A stretch of 64,000 nt of DNA from Knoellia remsis. Its GTDB lineage: Bacteria > Actinomycetota > Actinomycetes > Actinomycetales > Dermatophilaceae. The translations under genes were made by a program, and so were the position numbers. Each line of letters starts with the position of its first letter. Position 1 is the first letter of the stretch. The DNA is taken from positions 1 to 64,000 of the forward strand of contig NZ_PVTI01000007.1 in assembly GCF_003002895.1 (NCBI RefSeq), in the 5' to 3' direction. Positions 55,456 to 64,000 of this stretch are shown in pieces. Under the pieces are notes generated by a model, which was not told the origin of the DNA, did not search any database, and was given only the letters and a program-made list of their open reading frames with translations.

Positions 55456-56466
55456 GTGATCAGGTTCATCGTCCGGCGGCTGCTGCAGATGGTCGGCGTC
55501 GTCGTCATCCTGTCGCTGCTCGTCTTCGCGTGGCTCAAGGCCCTCCCCGGCGGCACCGTGTCCGCCCTGCTGGGTGAGCGGGCCACGCCGGAGCGGCGCG
55601 CCGCCCTCGAGAAGGCGCTCGGCCTCGACCAGCCCATCTACGTGCAGTACTGGGAGTTCGTCAAGCGCGCCGTGCGCGGCGAGTTCGGCGCCAGCACCGG
55701 TGTGCAGCCCGGCACCGACGCCTTCGACGTCTTCCTCACCCGCTTCCCCGCGACGATCGAGCTGGCCGTGTGCGCGCTCGTCCTCGCGATCGTCCTCGGC
55801 ATCCCGCTCGGCTACCTCGCGGCCCGCCGCCGCGCGTCCCTCTTCGACAACACGTCCATCGTGTTCTCCCTCATCGGCATCGCCGTCCCCGTCTTCTTCC
55901 TCGCGTTCCTGCTCAAGTACTGGTTCGCGGTGAAGCTGCAGTGGCTGCCGGTGTCCGGACGCCAGGACCCCGGCATCGACGCCACCCGGGTCACCGGGTT
56001 CTTCGTCCTCGACGGCCTGCTCACGCGCGAGTTCGACGCCTCCTGGGACGCGCTCAAGCACCTCATCCTGCCGTCGCTCGCGCTCGCGACGATCCCCTTC
56101 GCCGTCATCTTCCGGATCACCCGCGCCTCGGTGCTCGAGGTGCTCGACGAGGACTACGTGCGCACCGCCGAGTCCAAGGGCCTGACGAACCGGATCATCC
56201 GCGGTCGGCACGTGCTGCGCAACGCGCTGCTCCCGGTCGTCACGACGATCGGCCTCCAGACCGGCGGGCTCCTCGTCGGCGCCGTCCTCACCGAGCGGGT
56301 GTTCTCGTGGGGCGGTCTGGGCGACGCGCTGGCGATCGCCTTCCAGCGCCGCGACTACGCGGTGCTCCAGGTGTGCATCCTCATGGCGGCGGTCACCTAT
56401 GTCGTCATCAACCTGCTGGTCGACATCGCGTATGCCGTGATCGACCCCCGAGTGCGGACGAGGTGA
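55456..56466 (+). CDS. ABC transporter permease, DppB-type
   Basis: A 336-residue inner-membrane permease with about six helices. The EAA loop is visible around DYVRTAESKGLTNRIIRGRH, and the N-terminal MIRFIVRRLLQM-like segment is typical of DppB/OppB. GTG 55456 is preceded by AAGGAG. Its stop overlaps the next permease start (GTGA). Confidence 0.93.
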   Translation: MIRFIVRRLLQMVGVVVILSLLVFAWLKALPGGTVSALLGERATPERRAALEKALGLDQPIYVQYWEFVKRAVRGEFGASTGVQPGTDAFDVFLTRFPATIELAVCALVLAIVLGIPLGYLAARRRASLFDNTSIVFSLIGIAVPVFFLAFLLKYWFAVKLQWLPVSGRQDPGIDATRVTGFFVLDGLLTREFDASWDALKHLILPSLALATIPFAVIFRITRASVLEVLDEDYVRTAESKGLTNRIIRGRHVLRNALLPVVTTIGLQTGGLLVGAVLTERVFSWGGLGDALAIAFQRRDYAVLQVCILMAAVTYVVINLLVDIAYAVIDPRVRTR

Positions 56467-57473
56467 CCCGCGTGCCGAACCCCCTGAACCCGCGTGGCAA
56501 GAAGGAACGCATCGACGCCCTCGCCGCGACGAGCGCCGACACCTCGGGCGGCGGCGTGGCCGTCGCGACCGTGGACGACGCCGGTCACGTCGAGGAGAGC
56601 ACCGGTGTCTCCCTGGTGGCGAGCGCCTGGCAGCGGCTGCGCCGCAACCCGGTGTTCCTCATCGGTCTGACGATCACGACGTTGTTCGTGCTGCTCGCGA
56701 TCTTCGCGCCGCTCATCGCGCCGCACGACCCGGCGGACCCGATCCTGCTACCCGAGGTGCGCCCGCAGACGAACCCCATCCCGCCGGCCCGCGAGGGCTT
56801 CCCGCTCGGCGCCGACAACGCCGGTCGCGACATCCTCTCCCGCCTCATCGTCGGCAGCCGGCAGACCCTCGTCGTCGGCGTCATGGCGACGCTCTTCGGG
56901 CTGCTCGGCGGACTCACCCTCGGCACGCTCGCCGGCGCCTTCGGTGGGTGGGTCGACTCGGTCGTCATGCGCGTCGTGGACGTCATGCTCTCGATCCCCT
57001 CCCTGCTGCTCGCCTTCTCGATCGCGGCCATCGCGGCCCGCGCGAGCCAGTGGACGGTGATCATCGCCATCGCCGTCGTGCAGGTGCCGATCTTCGCCCG
57101 GTTGTTGCGCGGGTCGATGCTCGCCCAACGAGCCAGCGACCATGTGCTCGCGGCGCGCGCTCTCGGCGTCAAGGAGTCGGCGATCGTCTTCCGGCACATG
57201 CTGCCGAACTCACTCGGCCCGGTCATCGTCCAGTCGACGCTCGTCGTGGCCACGTCGATCATCGACGCGGCAGCCCTCTCCTTCCTCGGGCTGGGCAACC
57301 CCGACGACCGGCAGCCGGAGTGGGGCCAGATGCTCGGCAAGGCCCAGCCGTACATCTACGACCACCCTGCCCTGGCCGTGTGGCCGGCCCTCTGCATCAT
57401 CGTCGTCGCGCTCGGCTTCACCCTCATGGGTGAGTCGCTGCGTGAGGCACTCGACCCCAAGAGCCGGAGGTGA
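56463..57473 (+). CDS. ABC transporter permease, DppC-type
   Basis: A 336-residue inner-membrane permease. A long cytoplasmic N-terminus (about 1-60) precedes the first helix (VFLIGLTITTLFVLLAIFAP); the DppC signature GREGFPLGADNAGRDI-like segment and the EAA loop HVLAARALGVKESAIVFRHM are present. It pairs with the preceding DppB-type subunit. GTG 56463 overlaps the previous stop (GTGA). The frame stays open upstream but only as a shadow. Confidence 0.93.
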   Translation: MTRVPNPLNPRGKKERIDALAATSADTSGGGVAVATVDDAGHVEESTGVSLVASAWQRLRRNPVFLIGLTITTLFVLLAIFAPLIAPHDPADPILLPEVRPQTNPIPPAREGFPLGADNAGRDILSRLIVGSRQTLVVGVMATLFGLLGGLTLGTLAGAFGGWVDSVVMRVVDVMLSIPSLLLAFSIAAIAARASQWTVIIAIAVVQVPIFARLLRGSMLAQRASDHVLAARALGVKESAIVFRHMLPNSLGPVIVQSTLVVATSIIDAAALSFLGLGNPDDRQPEWGQMLGKAQPYIYDHPALAVWPALCIIVVALGFTLMGESLREALDPKSRR

Positions 57474-57481
57474 CCTCGGCG

Positions 57482-58545
57482 ATGACCGACACCCTCAGCA
57501 CCAGCCAGCAGCACCGCAACGACGACACGCCGCTGCTCTCCGTCCGTGACCTCAGGGTCACGTTCCACCGCTCCGGTGAGGAGCCCTTCGTCGCCGTCGA
57601 CGGCGTGAGCTTCGACCTGCGCCCCGGCGACACGCTCGGCATCGTCGGCGAGTCCGGCTCGGGCAAGTCCGTCACCTCGCTCGCCATCATGGGCCTGCTC
57701 CCGAAGCGCGGCGTGCGCGTCGAAGGTGAGGTGCTCTACAACGGCACCAACCTGCTGACGCTCAGCCCGGACCAGATGCGCGACCGCCGCGGCGCGGAGC
57801 TCGGGATGATCTTCCAGGACCCGCTCTCGTCGCTGAACCCGGTCGTCCCCATCGGTGTCCAGGTGACCGAGGTCCTCGAGCGGCACCGCGGCATGTCCCG
57901 CAAGGCAGCCACTCCCCTCGCCCGCGAGATGCTCGACCGCGTCGGCATCCCGGACCCGGACCGGCGGCTCAAGGACTACCCGCACCAGCTGTCCGGCGGC
58001 ATGCGCCAGCGCGCCCTCATCGCCATGGCCCTCGCCGCCGCGCCGCGCGTCCTCATCGCCGACGAGCCGACGACGGCCCTCGACGTGACGATCCAGGCGC
58101 AGATCCTCGCGGTCCTCAAGGACCTCGTCGAGGACACCGGCACCGCGATGATCATGATCACGCACGACCTCGGTGTCGTCGCCGGTCTCGTCGACCGCGT
58201 CAACGTCATGTATGCCGGCCGCGTCGTCGAGGCGGCGGAGCGGCACCCGCTCTTCGCCGACCCACGCCACCCCTACACGTGGGGGTTGCTCCAGTCGATC
58301 CCGCGCCTCGACGGCGCTCGGGGCGAGCGGCTCAACCCGATCCCCGGCTCGGTCTCGGACAACCTGCCGTGGACGAGCGCCTGCGCGTTCGCGCCGCGCT
58401 GCTCGCAGCCCATCGAGGTGTGCACCCAGCGGACACCGGAGCTCGTCGAAGATCACGGCCGGTCGCTGCGGTGCTTCAACCCGATCCAGCACGGGCGGCC
58501 ATCGCCCGATGCCGACACCACCAGAGGCACTTCGGAGGTGACCCG

Positions 58546-58549
<4 letters not shown>
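57482..58549 (+). CDS. ABC transporter ATP-binding protein, DppD-type
   Basis: A 355-residue ATPase. Walker A is [11 protein letters not shown], the signature [12 protein letters not shown], Walker [13 protein letters not shown] and the oligopeptide-transporter C-terminal cysteine-rich region [14 protein letters not shown] (Fe-S-type motif). ATG 57482 is chosen because GGAGG lies 11 bases upstream; GTG 57470 is possible. Its stop overlaps the next ATPase start (ATGA). Confidence 0.94.
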
Positions 58550-59790
<1,241 letters not shown>

Positions 59791-59809
59791 CGCGGGCAGG
59801 TCGGCGGCA

Positions 59810-59840
59810 TCTGCTGCGCCGGTGGCGCCACCGGAGCAGA
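59810..59840 (+). terminator. Hairpin after the ABC operon
   Basis: CCGGTGGCGCCACCGG is a perfect 16-bp palindrome, extended by TCTGCT/AGCAGA arms with a GCG bulge. Likely terminator. Confidence 0.65.
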
Positions 59841-59971
59841 CGCTGGTCAGGGGCGCAGCCATGGGTGCGCCCCTGGCCACGACCTGCGCCGCTGACGACG
59901 CGGCTAACGGCGCGGCTGCGCGGGCACCCGCCGGTCGCCCGCCGGGTGGCGCGTCGTGCCAGAGTGGTGTC

Positions 59972-60280
59972 ATGGCACGACAGCTGACCGACGAGGAGAT
60001 CGAGCGCCAGCTCGCGGACCTGCCGCTCTGGACGCGTGACGGAGACGCCATCGTCGCAACGATCGAGGCGCCGGACTTCCCCGCCGCCATCCGCATCGTC
60101 GACGAGGTGGCCGAGGTCGCCGAGGAGATGAACCACCACCCGGACATCGACATCCGGTGGCGGACGACGACGTGGCTGCTCACGACCCACGACGCCGGCG
60201 GGCTGACCCAGCTCGACATCGAGCAGGCCCACCGGATCGTCGAGATCGCGCGCCGACACGGCGTCGACGTCGATGGCTGA
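59972..60280 (+). CDS. Pterin-4a-carbinolamine dehydratase
   Basis: A 102-residue enzyme that dehydrates 4a-hydroxy-tetrahydropterins formed by aromatic amino acid hydroxylases. The active-site segment EEMNHHPDIDI (histidines about 58-59) is intact, and the short alpha/beta fold matches PhhB/DCoH. No aromatic hydroxylase is nearby. It shares its last 8 bases with the VIT1 gene (ATGGCTGA), so they are coupled, though no functional link is known. Confidence 0.9.
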   Translation: MARQLTDEEIERQLADLPLWTRDGDAIVATIEAPDFPAAIRIVDEVAEVAEEMNHHPDIDIRWRTTTWLLTTHDAGGLTQLDIEQAHRIVEIARRHGVDVDG

Positions 60281-61013
60281 ACCGGCCACGACGGCCGGCC
60301 CGCCTCCCGTCCCCGGCCACGACGAGCCGCACGACTCCACCATCGGCGAGCGCCTCAACTGGCTGCGTGCCGGCGTCCTCGGAGCCAACGACGGCATCGT
60401 CTCGACGGCCGGCATCGTCATCGGTGTCGCCGCCGCGACGACGTCGCGCCCGGCCATCCTCACCGCCGGGCTCGCCGGCCTCGCCGCGGGAGCGATGAGC
60501 ATGGCCGTCGGTGAGTACGTCTCGGTGAGCACCCAGCGCGACACCGAGCGGGCTCTGCTCGCCAAGGAGCGGCGTGAGCTGCGTGAGGAGCCGGAGGCCG
60601 AGCTCGACGAGCTCACCGAGATGTATGCCGAGAAGGGCCTCTCCCCCGACCTCGCCCGCGAGGTGGCCGAGCAGCTCACGGCGCACGACGCGCTCGCGGC
60701 CCACGCCGAGACCGAGCTCGGGATCGACCCGGAGGCGCTGACGAACCCGTGGCAGGCCGCCTTCGCGTCGTTCGTGTCCTTCACGGTCGGGGCGCTGCTG
60801 CCGCTCGTCGCGATCCTCGTCGTCGGTGTCTCGGCTCGCGTGCCGGTGACGGTGGCCGCGGTCGTCGTGGCGCTGCTCGTGACGGGGTATGCCAGCGCCC
60901 GGTTGGGTTCGGCGCCCGTGGGACCGGCGGTGCGGCGCAACGTCATCGGTGGCCTGCTCGCCATGGCCGTCACCTACGCGATCGGCTCCCTCGTCGGCAC
61001 CCAGGTCCACTGA
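60273..61013 (+). CDS. VIT1/CCC1-family iron/manganese transporter-like protein
   Basis: A 246-residue membrane protein. The opening LNWLRAGVLGANDGIVSTAG is diagnostic for VIT1/CCC1, followed by two helices, a long cytoplasmic segment with DTERALLAKERRELREEPEA and two to three C-terminal helices. Such proteins export Fe2+ or Mn2+ from the cytosol. The gene overlaps the pterin dehydratase gene by 8 bases. Tandem repeats and a strong hairpin lie downstream at 61016-61143. Confidence 0.9.
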   Translation: MAEPATTAGPPPVPGHDEPHDSTIGERLNWLRAGVLGANDGIVSTAGIVIGVAAATTSRPAILTAGLAGLAAGAMSMAVGEYVSVSTQRDTERALLAKERRELREEPEAELDELTEMYAEKGLSPDLAREVAEQLTAHDALAAHAETELGIDPEALTNPWQAAFASFVSFTVGALLPLVAILVVGVSARVPVTVAAVVVALLVTGYASARLGSAPVGPAVRRNVIGGLLAMAVTYAIGSLVGTQVH

Positions 61014-61015
61014 GT

Positions 61016-61076
61016 CCCCACTGATTGCCCGTTCTGGTCACCCCGACCCCCACTGATTGCCCGTTCTGGTCACTCC
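61016..61076 (+). repeat. Tandem repeats with CACTGATTGCCCGTTCTGG core
   Basis: The core occurs at about 61019 and 61050 (period 31), and its first part recurs at about 61083, where it becomes the left arm of the hairpin at 61084. The block is intergenic, between VIT1 and malQ. Confidence 0.75.
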
Positions 61077-61083
61077 CACCCCC

Positions 61084-61143
61084 ACTGATTGCGCACAGTT
61101 CGCATCCGCGGCGGAGCAAGGATGCGAACTGTGCGCAATCAGT
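61084..61143. terminator. 24-bp-stem bidirectional terminator
   Basis: ACTGATTGCGCACAGTTCGC begins the left arm; it pairs perfectly over 24 bp with the right arm ending in AATCAGT, around a 12-base loop. Convergent gene ends flank it. Confidence 0.85.
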
Positions 61144-61179
61144 CGCACATTTCGGACAGACCTCGCCCGGGTGGGCAGG

Positions 61180-63312
61180 TCAGTCGCCGGCCGTGGCGCG
61201 GAAGAGCACGTCGGCGAACTCCGCCTCCGTCGCCTGCTCCAGCGAGACCGGCTGCCCATCGGGCCCGGCAAGCGGGATGCGCCAGTTGGGGTACTCGTCC
61301 TCCGTGCCCGGCTGGTTGATGGCCCGCCGATCGCCCACGACATCGGCCAGTGAGACGGCGCGCAGCACGCTCGGTGTGCGGCCGAGCCAACGGTGCATCG
61401 CCTCGATGACCGATGGGAGCCCGGCACCGGGCGTCAACCATCCACGCGCCTCCAGGGCATCCCGCACCGTGGCGATGGTGCGTTCCTCGTGGGCCCGCTC
61501 CTCCTCGACCGGGCGGGTGAGCAACCCCAGCCGCTCGCGGATCGCGACGTGCTCGAGCGTGAGGAATCCCGCCGTCGGCGGAAGGTCGTGCGTCGTCACG
61601 GACGACAGGCACAACTCGCGGTAGTCCTCCGGCGGCGTCGGCTGCCCGTCCGTGGTCTCGAACCACATGATGCTCGTGCCGAGAATCCCTCTCTCGCGCA
61701 GGTATTCGCGCGCGATCGATGGCACCACTCCAAGGTCCTCGCCCACGACGACGGCGCCGGCCCGCTGGGCTTCGAGGCAGAGGATTCCGATGAGCGCCTC
61801 GTGGTCGTAGGTGACGTAGGTGCCGTCCGCGGGGGTGAGACCCTCGGGGATCCACCACAGCCGGAAGAGCCCGATGACGTGGTCGACGCGGATGCCACCC
61901 GAGTCGCGGAGCACGGTGCGCACCATGTCCCGGAACGGGGCGTACCCGAGCTCGGCGAGGCGCTCGGGATGCCACGGTGGCTGCGACCAGTTCTGGCCGA
62001 GCTGGTTGAACTGGTCCGGCGGTGCGCCGACCGTGACGCCCGACGCGAGGGCATCCGCGAGACCCCACGCATCGGCACCGCGCGGGTGCACCCCGACGGC
62101 GAGGTCGTGCACGACGCCGAGGGACATTCCCGCCTCTCGCGCCTCACGCTGCACCTCCCCAAGCTGGCGGTCGAGCAGCCACTGGAGCCACATGTGGAAG
62201 TCGACGAGATCCCTTTGCGCAGAGGCGAACTCGGCTACCGCGGCACTTCGCGGGTCGTGCAGCTCGCTCGGCCATTCCGACCACGGCAGTCCGTAGCGGT
62301 CGGCGATGGCGCACCACGTCGCGAAGGTCGCGAGCCCCTCACCCTCGCGCTCCCGGAACCGCTCGAAGTCCCTCGCTCGGCGCCCTTCGAGCCCGACCTC
62401 GTGCACGATCTCGAGCGCCTCGCGCTTGAGCTCCCATGCCGCGTCCCGGTCGATCGTGTCGTCGTCGTTCAGCTCGCGCGCATCCGCAGCCAGCTGCTCC
62501 ACCGCAGCCCGCCCCTCGGCGTCGACCCGGGCGAGCTCCGGGATGTCCTCGACCCGCAGGTAGATCGGGTTGACGAAGCGACGCGTCGTCGGCAGGTAGG
62601 GCGAAGCCTCCATCGGTGCGACCGGCTCGGCCGCGTGCAGCGGGTTGACGAGGACGAACTCGGCCCCGAGGTCGGTCCCGGCCCACGAGGCGAGGTCACC
62701 GAGGTCGCCGAGGTCTCCGATCCCCCACGACGACGCCGACCGCACCTGGTAGATCTGCGTCATCAGCCCGGTCGCGCCGCCGTGGCGCAGCACCTCGGGC
62801 ACCTCGAGCGCGCCCGGGGTGACGATGAGCGTGGCGCTGTCGGTGCCCTCGGTCACGGCCGGCTCGTCGAGGTGCGCGACGATGCGGTGCCAGCCGAGCG
62901 GCAGGTCACCGGGCAGCTCGAAGGTCGCCTCCCCGATCTCGCGCCCGTCGATGGTGCGCGGGTGCACCCACCGGTCCACCTGCGCGACCTCCCGCGTCGA
63001 GCCGTCCTCGAGCTCGACGGTGAGACGGACCCCCGAGCCGTCGGGCACATGGACGTGGACCCACGGAGTCCAGCCCTCACGGCATACGACGGTCGGCGGC
63101 AACGTCCGCCGCCACGGCGCATCGGCCGCAGCGACCAGGGCAGCGTCCACCGCATCCGGCGTCGACGCGTCTATACCGAGCGCATCGAGGACCGACCGCA
63201 GGGACGCCTCGCCGATGACGCGGTGCTCACCGGTCCAGTCGGTGAAGTCCGTCGCCACACCATGGGCGCGGGCGAGCTCGAGCAGGGCGTCGGACGGGGC
63301 GGCCGAGGTCAT
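61180..63312 (-). CDS. malQ: 4-alpha-glucanotransferase
   Basis: A 710-residue GH77 amylomaltase. The nucleophile aspartate is in GGIRVDHVIGLFR, the acid/base glutamate in VVGEDLGVVP and the third acidic residue in TTHDLPPTAG; an N-terminal beta-sandwich-like extension (about 60-150) is typical of actinobacterial MalQ. It transfers alpha-1,4-glucan segments in glycogen/maltodextrin metabolism. ATG 63312 is used; the open frame extends a little further. A hairpin at 63371 lies between it and the next minus-strand gene. Confidence 0.95.
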   Translation of the reverse strand: MTSAAPSDALLELARAHGVATDFTDWTGEHRVIGEASLRSVLDALGIDASTPDAVDAALVAAADAPWRRTLPPTVVCREGWTPWVHVHVPDGSGVRLTVELEDGSTREVAQVDRWVHPRTIDGREIGEATFELPGDLPLGWHRIVAHLDEPAVTEGTDSATLIVTPGALEVPEVLRHGGATGLMTQIYQVRSASSWGIGDLGDLGDLASWAGTDLGAEFVLVNPLHAAEPVAPMEASPYLPTTRRFVNPIYLRVEDIPELARVDAEGRAAVEQLAADARELNDDDTIDRDAAWELKREALEIVHEVGLEGRRARDFERFREREGEGLATFATWCAIADRYGLPWSEWPSELHDPRSAAVAEFASAQRDLVDFHMWLQWLLDRQLGEVQREAREAGMSLGVVHDLAVGVHPRGADAWGLADALASGVTVGAPPDQFNQLGQNWSQPPWHPERLAELGYAPFRDMVRTVLRDSGGIRVDHVIGLFRLWWIPEGLTPADGTYVTYDHEALIGILCLEAQRAGAVVVGEDLGVVPSIAREYLRERGILGTSIMWFETTDGQPTPPEDYRELCLSSVTTHDLPPTAGFLTLEHVAIRERLGLLTRPVEEERAHEERTIATVRDALEARGWLTPGAGLPSVIEAMHRWLGRTPSVLRAVSLADVVGDRRAINQPGTEDEYPNWRIPLAGPDGQPVSLEQATEAEFADVLFRATAGD

Positions 63313-63370
63313 GTGCCCATCCTGCCCGACGGGGTTCGCCCACCCGGACCCCTTCCGCGCCCTGCCCATG

Positions 63371-63416
63371 GAACGGGCCCGGAGGAGGAGATCAGCTCTC
63401 CTGCTCCGGGCCCGTT
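63371..63416 (-). terminator. Hairpin terminator after the symporter gene
   Basis: GAACGGGCCCGGAG and CTCCGGGCCCGTTC form a perfect 14-bp outer stem, with additional pairing inside. It follows the symporter stop on the minus strand. Confidence 0.85.
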
Positions 63417-63444
63417 CGTCGTGCTCAGAGGTGCCGTATGCCGG

Positions 63445-64000
63445 TCACGGGCTGGGCGTCACCTCGTGTGGTCCGGTGGGCAGCGTCTTCTCGACGCGCG
63501 GGTCCCCGGCGTCGGCGAAGTAGTCGCCCTTGATCGTCTCGTCGGTGCCGTTGGACACCTTCATCGCGTTGAGCACCGCGCTGACGATCGCGGCGATGAC
63601 GAGGTTGATGACGAACGCCGTCAGGGCGATGTAGCCCATCTGCGCGATGCCGGGGATGTTCGCCAGCGAGCCGCCGAAGTGGGCGCCGGTGACGGGGTTG
63701 ACGACGTTGTACGCCTGCCACGTGCCGTAGACCATGCCGACGGCCCAGCCGAGGAGCAGACCCCAGCGGTGGAACCACTTCGTGTAGAGCCCGAAGACGA
63801 TCGCGGGGAACGTCTGCAGGATCCAGATGCCGCCGAGGAGCTGGAAGTTGATCGCGTTCTGCTTGTCCAGCGCGAGGACGAAGACGAGCGCGAACGCCTT
63901 GACGATGAGCGAGATGAGCTTGGAGACCTTGGCCTCCTGGGCCGGGCTGGCGTCGGGGCGGATCCACTCCTTGTAGATGTTGCGGGTGAAGGTGTTCGCG
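63445..64000 (-). CDS. Solute:sodium symporter (SSS family), C-terminal part, truncated by window edge
   Basis: The minus-strand frame runs to the window edge, so the 5' part is missing. The translation begins NTFTRNIYKEWIRPDASPAQ, then AFALVFVLAL, GGIWILQTFPAIVFGLYTKW and later two more membrane segments including MGYIALTAFVINLVIAAIV, ending in a charged cytoplasmic tail. TRNIYKEW with WILQTFPAIVFGL matches monocarboxylate/acetate-type permeases (MctP/ActP-like) of the SSS family, but the substrate is uncertain. The hairpin at 63371 follows its stop. Confidence 0.8.
   Translation of the reverse strand, partial: ANTFTRNIYKEWIRPDASPAQEAKVSKLISLIVKAFALVFVLALDKQNAINFQLLGGIWILQTFPAIVFGLYTKWFHRWGLLLGWAVGMVYGTWQAYNVVNPVTGAHFGGSLANIPGIAQMGYIALTAFVINLVIAAIVSAVLNAMKVSNGTDETIKGDYFADAGDPRVEKTLPTGPHEVTPSP

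Noticed and set aside
61016-61143. CRISPR array
   Set aside because: Only two full units and one partial unit of 31-33 bp with no unique spacers, and no cas genes nearby.

Overview
The window is very G+C-rich, gene-dense chromosomal DNA from an actinobacterium. Gene content and order point to Micrococcales, possibly an Intrasporangiaceae-type genome; that family assignment is inference. The blocks carrying sigE-rseA-htrA-tatB with a divergent O-methyltransferase, mrp, an MgtE-domain/CBS protein, DUF3117, a LOG protein, dapE/dapD, ferredoxin/DapC and typA/LpqW-like/mshB recall the Mycobacterium tuberculosis Rv1165-Rv1234 neighbourhood. This looks like core chromosome rather than an island. I saw no rRNA, tRNA, CRISPR array or prophage.

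Layout. 1-2.7 kb: the 5' end of an IS256-type transposase, a GH32 (levanase-type) gene missing its N-terminus beside it, and a LacI regulator. 2.8-6.0 kb: VOC protein, RecB-like nuclease, PHP phosphoesterase coupled to purU. 6.0-9.85 kb: two paralogous SigE-family sigma factor/membrane-protein pairs with matching candidate promoters; the first sigma gene is frameshifted. 9.86-21.4 kb: MaoC hydratase, acyl-CoA dehydrogenase and two CitE-type lyases (a possible methylsuccinyl/mesaconyl/methylmalyl-CoA module), interspersed with an AbiEi/DUF559 protein, DUF2332, aminopeptidase P, PIG-L deacetylase, stress protein, S1 protease and RIO-like kinase. 21.4-30.7 kb: MgtE/CBS, DUF1003, mrp, frameshifted sulfatase, tatB-htrA-rseA-sigE and O-methyltransferase. 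30.9-38.3 kb: YdhR-like protein, PepA, DUF3117, two GT-C-type membrane enzymes, SRPBCC, DivIVA-like and LOG proteins. 38.3-46 kb: lysine/diaminopimelate genes dapE, dapD and dapC, citrate synthase, DoxX, ferredoxin and GNAT. 46-53.5 kb: VanW protein, flavin reductase, mshB, LpqW-like lipoprotein, typA and Nudix. 53.7-59.8 kb: a complete five-gene peptide-type ABC importer operon. 60-64 kb: pterin carbinolamine dehydratase, VIT1 transporter, malQ and a truncated solute:sodium symporter.

How genes cooperate. Many neighbours overlap as ATGA, GTGA or TGATG, which suggests translational coupling: PHP-purU, sigE-rseA-htrA, the two lyases, dapD with its downstream gene, fdx-dapC, SBP-mshB-flavin reductase, and the ABC operon. 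Several starts have a -10-like TAnnnT box 6-8 bases upstream and no Shine-Dalgarno sequence, suggesting leaderless mRNAs.

Most unusual signals. (1) The octamer GTATGCCG occurs about 60 times by eye, in both orientations and mostly inside genes, and as inverted pairs in two terminator-like hairpins. This pattern resembles DNA-uptake or other genome-architecture sequences. (2) An array of heptamers phased at 11 bp lies between divergent gltA and doxX. (3) The two ECF-type operons share the promoter-like motif AACCTTT-N12-CCGT. (4) Palindromic elements occur in intergenic hairpins and, in one case, in frame within a coding region.
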